From Thermoflexales bacterium (GTDB taxonomy: Bacteria > Chloroflexota > Anaerolineae > B4-G1 > DUEL01), in assembly GCA_014360895.1 (NCBI GenBank), contig JACIWQ010000008.1, forward strand, positions 1 to 52,056: 52,056 nucleotides of DNA. Reading direction: 5' to 3'. The notes beneath the pieces were generated by a model. That model was given only the letters and a program-made list of their open reading frames with translations. It was not told where the DNA came from and searched no databases. Positions 22,066 to 29,970 of this stretch are shown here, one piece after another; within the stretch, counting starts at the first letter, position 1, and every line of letters starts with the position of its first letter. Both the position numbers and the translations under genes were made by a program.

Positions 22066-23265
22066 ATGAAGGTTTCTTGCCTCCAGGAGAATCTGGCTCG
22101 CGGTCTGAGCGTTGCCGGACGGGCGATCTCGGCCCGGTCGGCCCTCCCCGTCCTCAGCCATATCCTTCTCGCCACCGATGCGGGACGACTCCGTCTCTCC
22201 TCCACCAATCTGGAGATGGGCATCCATTGCTGGATCGGCGGGCGGGTGGAAGAAGAAGGGGCGATCGCGGTCCCGGCCCGGACCATTATTGATCTGGTGA
22301 ACACGTTCCCTCCGGACCGGGTGGACCTGCGCCAGGAAGTGCGCACGATGACCCTCAACGTCCGCTGTGGACGGAGCGAGGCCAACATCAAGGGCTTGGA
22401 CGCGGTGGACTTTCCGCCCATTCCCACCCCGGAGGAAGGCGCGGCGGAGGGCATCCTGGTAGACCCGGAGACGTTGCGGACGGCCATCAACCAGGTCGCC
22501 TTTGCGGCCGCGACCGATGAGGCCCGCCCCACGCTGACCGGTGTCCTGATGCGCTGGGAGGCCACCCCGACCGGATCCACCCTGACCCTGGCCGCCGCCG
22601 ACGGCTACCGTCTGGCGGTCCGGCGGGTCCCGTTGCCCGAGAGCGAAGGAGTCCGCCCCTTCAGCGTCATCGTCCCGGCCCGCACCATGACCGAGTGGGC
22701 CCGAATCTGCGGGGAGATGGCGAAGGGCCGTGACGAGCGCCCCCCGGTCCGCATCACCTTTACCCCGGACGGAAACCGCATCCTCTTCCAGGGCCAGACC
22801 CCCCCGGATGCTCCGGTCCCCCTGGAAGTGGTTCTGGTCTCCCAACTGATTCCTGGCACCTTTCCGGACTACCAGCAACTGATCCCGCGCGACCGGAACA
22901 CCCGGCTCATCACGGGCACAGCGGAACTCCTCAAGGCCTGTCAGACGGCCCATATCTTTGCCCGTGAAAACACCAACTCCTTGCTCTTCCACGTCCATCC
23001 CGGTTCCGACCTGGAGCCAGGGCGGCTGGTCGTCTCCGCCACATCCGCCGAGACCGGGGACGACGTGACCGAACTGGACGCGGCGATAGAGGGGGCGCCG
23101 GTGGAGATTGCCTTCAATGTGAAGTTTATCCTGGACGCGCTGGGTGTGGTCAATTCGCCGCAGGTGATGGTGGACATCATCTCCCCCTCCAGCCCGGGCG
23201 TCATCCGACCCGTCGGCGGGGATGACTTCACCTACGTGGTTATGCCGATGACGCTGGAGCGGTGA
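22066..23265 (+). CDS. dnaN: DNA polymerase III sliding clamp (beta subunit)
   Basis: The 399-residue protein is DnaN, three repeats of the clamp fold. Recognisable parts are KVSCLQENLARGLSVAGRAI, SALPVLSHILLATDAGRLRL and LSSTNLEMGI in domain 1, LTLAAADGYRLAVRRVPLPE in domain 2, and FNVKFILDALGVVNSPQVMV with the terminal YVVMPMTLER in domain 3. It rings DNA and tethers polymerase. Neither dnaA nor recF is adjacent, so this is not the usual origin cluster. AGGAGGAG precedes the ATG. A TPR remnant follows. Confidence 0.95.
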   Translation: MKVSCLQENLARGLSVAGRAISARSALPVLSHILLATDAGRLRLSSTNLEMGIHCWIGGRVEEEGAIAVPARTIIDLVNTFPPDRVDLRQEVRTMTLNVRCGRSEANIKGLDAVDFPPIPTPEEGAAEGILVDPETLRTAINQVAFAAATDEARPTLTGVLMRWEATPTGSTLTLAAADGYRLAVRRVPLPESEGVRPFSVIVPARTMTEWARICGEMAKGRDERPPVRITFTPDGNRILFQGQTPPDAPVPLEVVLVSQLIPGTFPDYQQLIPRDRNTRLITGTAELLKACQTAHIFARENTNSLLFHVHPGSDLEPGRLVVSATSAETGDDVTELDAAIEGAPVEIAFNVKFILDALGVVNSPQVMVDIISPSSPGVIRPVGGDDFTYVVMPMTLER

Positions 23266-23597
23266 GAGGGGACATCTCAAACTCTATGGAAACCTGCGGG
23301 GGGGACCTGGACGGGGCGATGGAGCTGTATCGGGAGTCGCTGGCGATTCGGGAATCCCTGGGCGACCTGCGGGGCAAAGGGGCGACGCTGGCGATGATGG
23401 GGCAGGTGCTGCTGGCCCAGGAGCAGGCGCCGGAGGAGGTACAGGCGCTGCGGCAGGCGCTGGAGATTCTGGTCGGGATAGGCGCGCGGGCGGACGCGGA
23501 GCAGGTGGCAGGGCTTCTGGAGGGGGTGCGGCAGATGCAGGGGGAGGAGGTGTTCCGAGCGCTGTGGGCAGGCGCTGACCGAGGTCAGCCTTCTTAG
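23262..23597 (+). pseudogene. C-terminal remnant of a TPR protein
   Basis: The frame starts at a GTG overlapping the dnaN stop and encodes about 111 residues. GGDLDGAMELYRESLAIRES and GDLRGKGATLAMMGQVLLAQ are TPR units of the kind found in large NB-ARC/SARP or TPR proteins, and QALEILVGIGARADAEQVAG looks like the end of such a protein. The long N-terminal part and a proper start are missing, so it is probably a leftover from deletion or recombination. The rest of the gap to 23719 holds only short palindromes (for example GCCGATTTCCAATCGGC) and the degenerate repeat at 23724. Confidence 0.6.
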
Positions 23598-23719
23598 GCC
23601 TTCGGCCAACAGTCAGCCTGTGCCGACCGGTGGTCTCGGCAGACGCAGGGCCGGAGGCCCAGGCAGGCCGATTTCCAATCGGCGGGCGACCGGAGCAGGT
23701 GGCGAGGACCCGATCACAA

Positions 23720-24724
23720 ATGCACGAAGCACGTTTTACGAATCACGGATCATCCCTGCGCGGCAAGGGGCTCTGGCTTCCCTTCTCCGGCGACTTGGAC
23801 GGTGCGCTGGAGATGGCGGCCGCCATCGGTGCCACCCACCTCATCTACCGGGTGGGTCTGCGGGGCATGTTCTTCGTGGAGGCCGCCCGATGGGTGGAAG
23901 GCCGCGCCCGTCCGGCCGGATTGGTACCGCTGGCTTGGGTTCCCCTTTCCCTGGACGACCCCTTCGCTGAGGCCGCGCTGGTCGTCAAAGCTCGGCGCGT
24001 GGGCTATGAGGGCGTGGTTCTGGACCTGACCGATGCGGCGGCGGGAAAGACCGTCGCCGCCGCTACGCTGGGGCGGAAACTCGCCGAGGCCGGAATAGAG
24101 CCGGAGTGTCTCTTCTACGCCGCTCCCCCCGACATCTGGCGGCATCCGGAGATTCCCTACCGGGAGATGAACGGGTTCTGTCGCGGCGGGTTTATGCCCT
24201 GGTGCTCTCTGGGCGCCCGGCGGACACCCAAGACCGTGGTAGATAAGTGGGCATATGGGGAGCACGCTCGCTGGGGGCAGGAATGGGGCAACATGCCGCC
24301 CCTCTATCCCACCCTGGCTGTCGGGAGGGACGAGGAAGAGGCCCGGCAACCAGGGGTAACGGAATTCCTGGAATGGGTTCAGGCGCTGGCGGCCCGTAAC
24401 CCGCCATTCTTGGGCATCTATGGCATCCGTTTCCTGAACCGGGAACTGTGGCCGATTCTGGCGTCGCTGGGGCCGTCGGCCGCGCCGCCCCCACCCGTGC
24501 AACCGGCACCCTCCGCGCCATCTCCATTGGCCGAAGAGGGACCCGCTCCCGCTACTGCTCAGTTCCATATTGTGACCGTCAACGACACCCTCTGGAGCAT
24601 CTGCAAACGGTACAACATCTCAAAGGCCCAGTTTTGGGAATGGAACGGGCATCTCTGGGATGAGCGGGGGCTCCCGCGAGACGAGGTCTATCTGGAAGAG
24701 GGGTGGCGAGTGCGGGTGGGGTGA
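23720..24724 (+). CDS. LysM-domain protein with an N-terminal barrel-like domain
   Basis: From the ATG at 23720 the protein has 334 residues. The first 240 resemble a TIM-barrel of glycoside-hydrolase-like or DUF1906-like type (AAAIGATHLIYRVGLRGMFF, VVKARRVGYEGVVLDLTDAA, PWCSLGARRTPKTVVDKWAY), though no known family could be assigned. A Pro/Ala-rich linker (about 255-280) leads to a C-terminal LysM domain (VTVNDTLWSICKRYNISKAQ ... VRV). No signal peptide is visible. The first residues MHEARFTNHGSS derive from the degenerate 7-bp repeat, so the true start may lie nearer residue 13. A role at peptidoglycan or a phage-tail-like structure is possible. Confidence 0.6.
   Translation: MHEARFTNHGSSLRGKGLWLPFSGDLDGALEMAAAIGATHLIYRVGLRGMFFVEAARWVEGRARPAGLVPLAWVPLSLDDPFAEAALVVKARRVGYEGVVLDLTDAAAGKTVAAATLGRKLAEAGIEPECLFYAAPPDIWRHPEIPYREMNGFCRGGFMPWCSLGARRTPKTVVDKWAYGEHARWGQEWGNMPPLYPTLAVGRDEEEARQPGVTEFLEWVQALAARNPPFLGIYGIRFLNRELWPILASLGPSAAPPPPVQPAPSAPSPLAEEGPAPATAQFHIVTVNDTLWSICKRYNISKAQFWEWNGHLWDERGLPRDEVYLEEGWRVRVG
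23724..23751 (+). repeat. Degenerate 7-bp repeat (ACGNNNN)
   Basis: ACGAAGC, ACGTTTT, ACGAATC, ACGGATC in register, overlapping the apparent 5' end of the LysM protein gene. Confidence 0.5.
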
Positions 24725-24748
24725 AAAAGCGAAGGAGTGGAGGGAGAG

Positions 24749-25027
24749 ATGCAGGATGATGAATGGCTGGGACGCGGGCAGTGGATGCCCGATTGGGAGG
24801 CCGAAGACGAGATAAAGGGCCCGGAAGCGGAACCGTCCCAAAAGGGCCGAAAGAAAGGCCTCAGGAAGCCATCGTCCGGCACGGCCTCCGGCGGTCTGAC
24901 GGGGATCCTCGGAATGCTCTCTCCTCTGCAGCGCTTCGTGCTGGCGCTGCTGTTGTTTCTGAACGTCGCGCTTCTTGGCTGTATGTGCCTGGTGATGACC
25001 GGGCGAATAGTTCCCTTTTCCCCGTAG
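24749..25027 (+). CDS. Small single-span membrane protein
   Basis: The 92-residue product is not recognised. It has an acidic/tryptophan N-terminus (QDDEWLGRGQWMPDWEAEDE), a basic linker (QKGRKKGLRKPSS) and one strong membrane helix at about 63-84 (FVLALLLFLNVALLGCMCLV). GGAGGGAGAG precedes the ATG at 24749. It lies 24 bp after the LysM gene and ends before a strong terminator, so both are probably one unit. Confidence 0.6.
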   Translation: MQDDEWLGRGQWMPDWEAEDEIKGPEAEPSQKGRKKGLRKPSSGTASGGLTGILGMLSPLQRFVLALLLFLNVALLGCMCLVMTGRIVPFSP

Positions 25028-25072
25028 AACTCACCGGGACCATCGGGCATTCGGCCCCGGTAAAGGGTAAGG

Positions 25073-25111
25073 AGTTGGGGCTGGCGGCTTCACTGCCAGC
25101 TCCAACTTTTT
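25073..25111 (+). terminator. Rho-independent terminator after the LysM/membrane protein unit
   Basis: AGTTGGGGCTGGCGG, loop CTTCA and CTGCCAGCTCCAACT form a stem of about 15 bp with one mismatch, then TTTT. Confidence 0.88.
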
Positions 25112-25135
25112 CTTATGGGAGTGATGGCATGTTTC

Positions 25136-26260
25136 TCACCCGGCTGTGCCCTTCGGCACCGGCGCCTTCTCCAGTTCGGTCGCCAGATGAGCCACTGCCC
25201 GTGCCAGCGGGGAATCCGGGGCGCTCAGAGCCAGGGGTTTTCCCTGGGCCAACGCCCGCGCTTGAGCTGGGTCAAAGGGAATCACCCCGGAGACGGGATG
25301 CTTAAGGACTCGTTGGAGGGCCTCCAGAGGGGGTACCGGCTCCGGCCCTGTCTGGTTCAGTAGCAGCCGGACCTTTGGGGCATAGGGCTTTAAGACCTGA
25401 AGGGTTCCAACGGTGGTCTGCAGGGCGGGTGGATCCGCTGCGGTGACCAGAAGAATTGCATCCGCGCTCTCCAGCGCGGTCATCACCCCTTCCGTGAGCA
25501 CCGCGGGAAGGTCTGCCACCACGTAAAGAAAATTCTCCCGCAGGGCGGCCAGGACGGCCCGGACCATCTCCGGGGACAGCCCTCCTCCTACGATGGGGAC
25601 AAAGGGCGAGGCGAGAAGATGGACGCCGGAGGGATGGGTGAGAAGATAATTGCGGATGGTTGCCGAGCCGGGCCCGGAGGTCAGAAGGGCCAGGGCGGAC
25701 CAGTTGGGATCGGGCCGGAGGCCCAACTGAAGCGCGTCGTGCCCGGAGGATGGAGAAAAGTCCACCAGGCAGACTTGATTCGGCGATGATCGGGCCAGGG
25801 TGATGGCCAGATTCACGGCCAGCGTGGTCACCCCCACTCCCCCGCGCAAGCTCAGCACGGCGATGGTCCCCCCCGCTACGCGCGGGGCAACCCGGGCGGT
25901 CAACAGGCGGTTGACCCGCTCCAGGAGTTCCGCCATAGTGACCGGCTTGGCGATATATTCGTCGGCGCCAGCTGCCAGCGCGGTCTCCCGGTCTACGGGC
26001 TGGCCGCGCGCGGTGAGGATGATGATGGGAATCTGGGCGGTGGCCGGGTTTTTTCGCAACTGGCGACAGACTTCGTAGCCGTTCATCCCCGGCATCATCA
26101 CATCTATGATGGCCAGATCTGGCGGGTTCGCGCGAGCTTTTGCCAGGCCATCCTCGCCCTCGGCGCTCAGAATCACTTCGTGCCCTCCCCGTTCTTCCAG
26201 CAGCATCCGGATCATCTGGAGCAGGTCGGCATTGTCGTCCACGACCAGAATGCGGGCCAT
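25136..26260 (-). CDS. Response-regulator receiver fused to a MinD/CpaE-like ATPase domain
   Basis: The 374-residue protein has a receiver domain at about 1-120 (VVDDNADLL with Asp8/9, phospho-acceptor Asp54 in IIDVMMPG, Lys106 in IAKPV) and a SIMIBI/ParA-MinD domain from about 133. Its P-loop region reads SLRGGVGVTTLAVNLA, where the usual lysine after G-x-G is valine; VCLVDFSPSSG is the switch region. Receiver plus degenerate-Walker ATPase is the layout of CpaE/TadZ, which place Flp/Tad pili at the pole. No tad genes are in the window. It has its own promoter, and its histidine kinase partner is not adjacent. Confidence 0.78.
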   Translation of the reverse strand: MARILVVDDNADLLQMIRMLLEERGGHEVILSAEGEDGLAKARANPPDLAIIDVMMPGMNGYEVCRQLRKNPATAQIPIIILTARGQPVDRETALAAGADEYIAKPVTMAELLERVNRLLTARVAPRVAGGTIAVLSLRGGVGVTTLAVNLAITLARSSPNQVCLVDFSPSSGHDALQLGLRPDPNWSALALLTSGPGSATIRNYLLTHPSGVHLLASPFVPIVGGGLSPEMVRAVLAALRENFLYVVADLPAVLTEGVMTALESADAILLVTAADPPALQTTVGTLQVLKPYAPKVRLLLNQTGPEPVPPLEALQRVLKHPVSGVIPFDPAQARALAQGKPLALSAPDSPLARAVAHLATELEKAPVPKGTAG

Positions 26261-26302
26261 GTCCGTCCTCCTTCGCCCCCCGGCAACGCTCGGTTATTGT
26301 GT

Positions 26303-26331
26303 ATTATACCCCCGATTTTGCGATTCCACAA
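26303..26331 (-). promoter_or_regulatory. Promoter of the receiver-ATPase gene
   Basis: On the minus strand TTGTGG (26331-26326), 17 bp, TATAAT (26308-26303), followed by GGAGG just before the ATG at 26260. Confidence 0.7.
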
Positions 26332-26392
26332 CAGGTGAAGCTGAGCCTCCGTTCCCCCAGGAGTTAGGACCAGGGGGTTGGCGAGATTTTCT

Positions 26393-26435
26393 CACCCCAC
26401 CCCCTTGCCCGAAGGGCCGGGGGAGGGGTGAGGAT
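26393..26435. repeat. Imperfect palindrome CTCACCCC ... GGGGTGAG
   Basis: CTCACCCCACCCCCTTGCCC and GGGCCGGGGGAGGGGTGAG form a long GC-rich hairpin around GAA. A related C-rich sequence closes the window at 52004-52050. Confidence 0.6.
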
Positions 26436-26457
26436 GACCCCTTCCCAACTTCCCGTG

Positions 26458-26486
26458 TTGACAGGACCGAGAGGGTGTGGTACAAT
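26458..26486 (+). promoter_or_regulatory. Promoter of the tRNA-Ser/Ser/Arg cluster
   Basis: TTGACA (26458-26463), 17 bp, TACAAT (26481-26486), 35 bp upstream of the first tRNA. No second promoter is evident before the tmRNA. Confidence 0.8.
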
Positions 26487-26521
26487 AACGGTGCGGCAGG
26501 GAGCGTTCCCTCCGCGTGCCC

Positions 26522-26608
26522 GGAGGGATGGCCGAGTGGACGATGGCGGCGGTCTTGAAAACCGCTGTGACCTGACGGTCACCGGGGGTTCAAATCCCTC
26601 TCCCTCCG
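26522..26608 (+). tRNA. tRNA-Ser(UGA)
   Basis: Acceptor GGAGGGA/TCCCTCC, anticodon stem-loop GCGGTCTTGAAAACCGC with anticodon UGA, a long variable arm typical of class II tRNAs (GACCTGACGGTC), T-arm with GGTTCAAATCC, discriminator G. Confidence 0.93.
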
Positions 26609-26618
26609 CTGAGCGCGT

Positions 26619-26707
26619 GGGGAGGTGCCGGAGTGGTCGATCGGGGCCGCCTGCTAAGCGGTTGTGGGGGTAAAACTCCACCCAGGGTTCGAATCCCTGC
26701 CTCCCCG
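26619..26707 (+). tRNA. tRNA-Ser(GCU)
   Basis: Acceptor GGGGAGG/CCTCCCC, anticodon stem-loop CCGCCTGCTAAGCGG with anticodon GCU, a long variable arm (GTGGGGGTAAAACTCCAC), T-arm with GGTTCGAATCC, discriminator G. It starts 10 bp after the preceding tRNA-Ser. Confidence 0.93.
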
Positions 26708-26713
26708 CCTTGT

Positions 26714-26787
26714 GCCCCCGTAGCTCAAATGGACAGAGCATTTGGTTGCGGACCAAAAGGTTGCAGGTTCAAGTCCTGCCGGGGGTA
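26714..26787 (+). tRNA. tRNA-Arg(GCG)
   Basis: Acceptor GCCCCCG/CGGGGGT, D-arm GCTC-AAATGGACA-GAGC, anticodon stem-loop TTTGGTTGCGGACCAAA with anticodon GCG, T-arm with GGTTCAAGTCC. An unmodified or modified G34 would read CGC and CGU. Confidence 0.88.
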
Positions 26788-26813
26788 CTGGGGCCTTGGG
26801 CCCCTGCTGTCCT

Positions 26814-27194
26814 GGGGATGAACGGTCTCGACGGGGAAGGCCGGTCACGGACGGCGAGCCGGGGCGCTCTGACCCCGTGAACAACGGAGCGACTCAAGAA
26901 TGCCAACACTTGGGCTGCGATTCCCGTTGCCGCGTAAGCGGTAGGGGAAACCGGGCCGCCACGATGAGCGGCCCCGTCCGCCTCCACCCCTCACCGGCGG
27001 GTTGAGGACCGGGCGTGACAAAGTCGGTGTGCGGCGGCCCGACGCCGATACGGTCGCCCAAGCTATATCGGCTGAGTCCAGGCACCGCGCGGTCGGCCGC
27101 GACGGGCCGGACGAGAACCCAAGAGCCGACTACGCTCGTAGATGTCCCTGACCCAATTCTCCGGACGCGGGTTCAAATCCCGCCATCTCCACCA
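26814..27194 (+). ncRNA. ssrA: tmRNA (SsrA)
   Basis: The 5' end GGGGATGAACGGTCTCGACG and the 3' tRNA-like end with GGTTCAAATCCCGCCATCTCC and encoded ACCA pair as an alanine-type acceptor (GGGGATG/CATCTCC). The resume codon is GCC at 26902 and the tag reads ANTWAAIPVAA before TAA at 26935. The C-terminal VAA is a ClpXP-type degradation signal. The molecule is about 381 nt and one-piece. It starts 26 bp after tRNA-Arg, so it may share the tRNA promoter. A 12-bp-stem terminator follows. Confidence 0.95.
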
Positions 27195-27199
27195 TCAAC

Positions 27200-27230
27200 G
27201 AAGTGCCAGGCGACTCGGGCCTGGCACTTC
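27200..27230 (+). terminator. Terminator after tmRNA (GTGCCAGGC family)
   Basis: GAAGTGCCAGGC, loop GACTCGG and GCCTGGCACTTC form a perfect 12-bp stem followed by TCGTTCT. The core GTGCCAGGC/GCCTGGCAC recurs at 32406, 37578 and 46849. Confidence 0.8.
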
Positions 27231-27256
27231 TCGTTCTATGGCAGGAGGTTTTCCCG

Positions 27257-27799
27257 GTGGCAACTTCCGACTCTTCCGCGCATCCCCTCGTTGTGTTGAT
27301 TACCGGCCCCCGGGGGGTGGGAAAGACCACCCTCTGCCTCCGCACCGTCACCCGGGCAAAGGACGCCAGCTATGCCTGCGCCGGCCTGTTGACGCTGAGC
27401 GAAGACGACCGGCGGACGGTGGTAGACGTACGGACCGGCGACCGTCGGTCGCTGACGGCTTCCGGGCCGACCAGCGTGCCGGTGGGTCGGTACCTCTTTG
27501 ACCCCGACACGCTGGCCTGGGGGGCGGGCATCCTTGCCCACAGCACCCCCTGTGACCTGCTGGTACTGGACGAACTGGGCCCACTGGAAATGGCGGGGGG
27601 CGGATGGGCCGTGGGAATGGACGTCCTGCGGGAAGGGCGCTTCTCCCTGGCTCTGGTAGTTGTCCGGCCCGAACTGGTCGCCGAAGTCCTGGAGCGATTC
27701 CCCGACGCCTGGGCGGTGGAAGTTACCCCGGAGAACCGGGACAACCTCCCGGCCTGGCTGACAGGCCTGCTGCCTCCCCGCCGTTGCCCCTCTCCGTGA
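27257..27799 (+). CDS. THEP1-like nucleoside-triphosphatase
   Basis: The 180-residue P-loop protein has VVLITGPRGVGKTTLCLR (Walker A at about 17-25), CDLLVLDELGPLEM (Walker B with the NTPase_1/THEP1-type E-L-G-P-x-E), and ALVVVRPELVAEVLERFPD. This fits PF03266-type nucleoside-triphosphatases, known from archaea, Aquifex/Thermotoga and Chloroflexota, whose cellular role is unclear. The GTG at 27257 has GGAGG eight bases upstream; an earlier in-frame start would lie inside the tmRNA terminator. It is a single gene ended by a 15-bp-stem terminator. Confidence 0.78.
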   Translation: MATSDSSAHPLVVLITGPRGVGKTTLCLRTVTRAKDASYACAGLLTLSEDDRRTVVDVRTGDRRSLTASGPTSVPVGRYLFDPDTLAWGAGILAHSTPCDLLVLDELGPLEMAGGGWAVGMDVLREGRFSLALVVVRPELVAEVLERFPDAWAVEVTPENRDNLPAWLTGLLPPRRCPSP

Positions 27800-27807
27800 T
27801 CCCGGGG

Positions 27808-27840
27808 GCATTGGGCGGCGGCTTTGCCGCCGCCCAATGC
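27808..27840. terminator. Bidirectional terminator between convergent genes
   Basis: GCATTGGGCGGCGGC, loop TTT, GCCGCCGCCCAATGC: a perfect 15-bp stem between the NTPase gene (+) and the minus-strand operon end. Confidence 0.8.
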
Positions 27841-27853
27841 ATCACCTTCACTC

Positions 27854-29152
27854 CTACATCTGCTCCAGTTTCCGCCGCAGTTCCTCCGGCGTCGCGGCGA
27901 TGAGCGGGACGTACCGGGTGCCCGGATAGTACTGTCGGAAGAAGGCCTCCAGGTCCCCCGGCCACAGGCCCGGGTTGATCGCGATGACCGTTTTGCTCAG
28001 GAGTGCCCCGATGCCCGCGTCGTCGGCGCTGCCGCCGATGGTCCAGCGGCGCCGCTCCCAGGCGCCGCTCTCCAGAATGGCCCGCACCCATTCCGTGCCC
28101 GCGTTCGGCGGCAGCAGGACGTAGGTCCGGTCGTACTGCTCCCGGGGCAGACCCCACACTCTGGGGCGGACGGCGACGGTCATCTGTGCCAGTGGAGTGG
28201 CGATTCCCTCCGCCAGCAAGGCGACCGAATGCTCTCCGGCCTTCTGGGGGATAAAGTCCCAGGCGTAGGGTGGATTGACATTGGCTCCTGCGGGAGTTAC
28301 CGCGAGCAGGGTGCCGTCCGGGCCGGCGACGCGCAGCGTCGGGCCGGCCAGCGATTGGTCGGATTGGGCCGTCACCCGGACCGTCTGCCCGACCTCCGGG
28401 GAGGCCGGTTCCGCCGTCAACTGCATCTGGGGCATCGGGCTGACCGTCTCCAGCACCACGTCGTCCCAATACGCGTCGTTGTGCTTGAAGGCCCAGAGGG
28501 TGCGGGAGCGCAAGAAGACGGTCACCGTATTCCCCTGCGCCGTCACCTCCACCGACGGAACCGCGCGATAGGCATTATAAATATGCGCCCCTTTCCCCCA
28601 GACCACCGTGGACGCGTAGGGATTGGTGCCGCCCGTGGGGTCAATCCCGATCCAGAAGGTGATGTTGCGGTCGGCGTCATCCAGGCCTGGAGTCCCCTCC
28701 TCGGCGTAGAACTGGTTGTAGCCGACGTGGCTCCCTTCGCTCCAGCGGGGGTCACTCTCGTGGGGGGAGCCCCAGCGGTTGCTCCAGGCATGGGCCCAGG
28801 CGGAGAGTTTCAGCTGTGTGCCCGGCGTCACGCTGACCTGCTGGAACAGCCCGGCGTCGTGGATGCGGGAGAAAGTGAAGACCAGACAGCCCCAGTTCCC
28901 GCTGTGGACCCGGCTCGGGTCGGGTTGCAGGCCGCAAGGGCGGACTTCTGGCGCCGACCAACCGACTCCGTTCTGCGGGTCGTGCTCCACGGGGAGGCCG
29001 TGGAGATACCAGACCGTCCAGCTCTCCGGGCAAGCCATTTCCCCCGCTTCCCGTTCATAGGGCGTGCCCCCTACCGGATAGACGACACACCGGTGGTGTA
29101 CCCCCTCCCATCCCCGTTCAAAGTCTCCGTTGCGCAAGAGATTGGGTGCCAT
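27854..29152 (-). CDS. Beta-rich, possibly carbohydrate-binding protein with a C-terminal alpha/beta domain
   Basis: From the ATG at 29152 (AAGGGGG six bases upstream) the protein has 432 residues. It opens APNLLRNGDFERGWEGVHHR, the N-L-L-x-N-G-D-F-E start of CBM4/9- or jelly-roll-type domains; SGNWGCLVFTF, GLFQQVSVTPGTQLKLSAWA and NDAYWDDVVLE complete this domain at about 1-245. An Ig-like segment follows (about 250-320), then an alpha/beta stretch with YDRTYVLLPPNAGTEWVRAI and AINPGLWPGDLEAFFRQYYP. No signal peptide is seen, which is odd for a carbohydrate binder. It is the last gene of the apparent GNAT-ACP-YacP unit. Confidence 0.6.
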   Translation of the reverse strand: MAPNLLRNGDFERGWEGVHHRCVVYPVGGTPYEREAGEMACPESWTVWYLHGLPVEHDPQNGVGWSAPEVRPCGLQPDPSRVHSGNWGCLVFTFSRIHDAGLFQQVSVTPGTQLKLSAWAHAWSNRWGSPHESDPRWSEGSHVGYNQFYAEEGTPGLDDADRNITFWIGIDPTGGTNPYASTVVWGKGAHIYNAYRAVPSVEVTAQGNTVTVFLRSRTLWAFKHNDAYWDDVVLETVSPMPQMQLTAEPASPEVGQTVRVTAQSDQSLAGPTLRVAGPDGTLLAVTPAGANVNPPYAWDFIPQKAGEHSVALLAEGIATPLAQMTVAVRPRVWGLPREQYDRTYVLLPPNAGTEWVRAILESGAWERRRWTIGGSADDAGIGALLSKTVIAINPGLWPGDLEAFFRQYYPGTRYVPLIAATPEELRRKLEQM

Positions 29153-29197
29153 AGGATCCCCCTTTGGAAATCGGACGCGGGTAAACACGGATGAACC

Positions 29198-29659
29198 CTA
29201 CTTCCGTCGTTGGAAGAGGTCCAGCCACTCCTGAATCTCGTCTTCGGATAGGCGCGGGGCCCGTTCCTCATGCGGGGCGGGAGGTGACGCGCGCATTTCG
29301 GCGACAAACTCCTCCGAGGAGACGACCCGCGCCCCGGCCTGCCGGGCCACGCGCTGGATTTCGCGGTCGGACGAGACCACAATCCATCCCGCAGGGTCGC
29401 GGGCTCTCCGCAGGCGCTCCCGGATGACATCATCGGCGCGGCGGCCCGAAGAGGCAAAGACCACCTCCAGTTCGGGGGTGCTCAGGGCCCCGGAGCGTCC
29501 CCCGCTAACGCCCGCGTCAAATACGACCGTCGCCCGCCGCCGATGGCGTCGGCAGTATTGCTGAATCCGGCGTACCAGTTCCGCCTCGTCATCCGGGTCC
29601 GCCAGGCTGAGCCCCGGAGCCCTGCCGATTAGATTATGACCATCAATCAAAAAGGGCAT
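29198..29659 (-). CDS. YacP-like NYN-domain RNase
   Basis: The 153-residue protein has the NYN/PIN acidic core: FLIDGHNLIG with Asp6 and Asn9, ATVVFDAGVSGG, a basic SSGRRADDVIRERLRRA and WIVVSSDREIQRVARQAGAR, as in B. subtilis YacP/Rae1, an A-site endoribonuclease on ribosomes. The C-terminal RLSEDEIQEWLDLF tail is typical. Earlier in-frame starts exist, but alignment with the family favours the ATG at 29659, 16 bp after the acyl carrier protein gene; no strong ribosome site is visible, so translation may be coupled. Confidence 0.82.
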   Translation of the reverse strand: MPFLIDGHNLIGRAPGLSLADPDDEAELVRRIQQYCRRHRRRATVVFDAGVSGGRSGALSTPELEVVFASSGRRADDVIRERLRRARDPAGWIVVSSDREIQRVARQAGARVVSSEEFVAEMRASPPAPHEERAPRLSEDEIQEWLDLFQRRK

Positions 29660-29675
29660 GAAGATTGCAGAGTCT

Positions 29676-29924
29676 TCAGGAACGCTTGGTTTCCAGAGCT
29701 TCGGCGTACAGGCGATAGGCATCTCCGACGGTGCGGACCTGCCAAGCCATCTCTATGGGGATCAGGATTCCCCTTTCTTCCAGGCCGAGCATCATCTCTA
29801 CCAACTGGATGGAGTCGGCCATCAGGTCCTCCATAAAGGACGCCTCCGGCGACACTTTGGACTCGTCCACATCCAGTTCTTCTGCCACAATGCGGCGGAA
29901 TTCCTCAAAGGTGATCCTGGGCAT
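29676..29924 (-). CDS. Acyl carrier protein-like protein
   Basis: The 82-residue protein has the four-helix ACP layout: FEEFRRIVAEELDVDESKVS, then DLMADSIQLVEMMLGLEERG with the phosphopantetheine serine (Ser38) in ADSIQ, where most fatty-acid ACPs have DSL. It is more basic at its ends than the primary AcpP, suggesting a dedicated carrier. It lies 46 bp after the GNAT gene on the same strand, which hints that the GNAT protein takes acyl groups from it. Confidence 0.85.
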   Translation of the reverse strand: MPRITFEEFRRIVAEELDVDESKVSPEASFMEDLMADSIQLVEMMLGLEERGILIPIEMAWQVRTVGDAYRLYAEALETKRS

Positions 29925-29970
29925 TGAGGCCTCCTGAAACGAGATGATTGCAGGATGGACAATTCAGCGC

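Noticed and set aside
26393-26435. Terminator of the tRNA cluster or a riboswitch
   Set aside because: It lies upstream of the tRNA promoter and belongs to a C-rich palindromic repeat also found at the end of the window; no T-run or known riboswitch core was seen.
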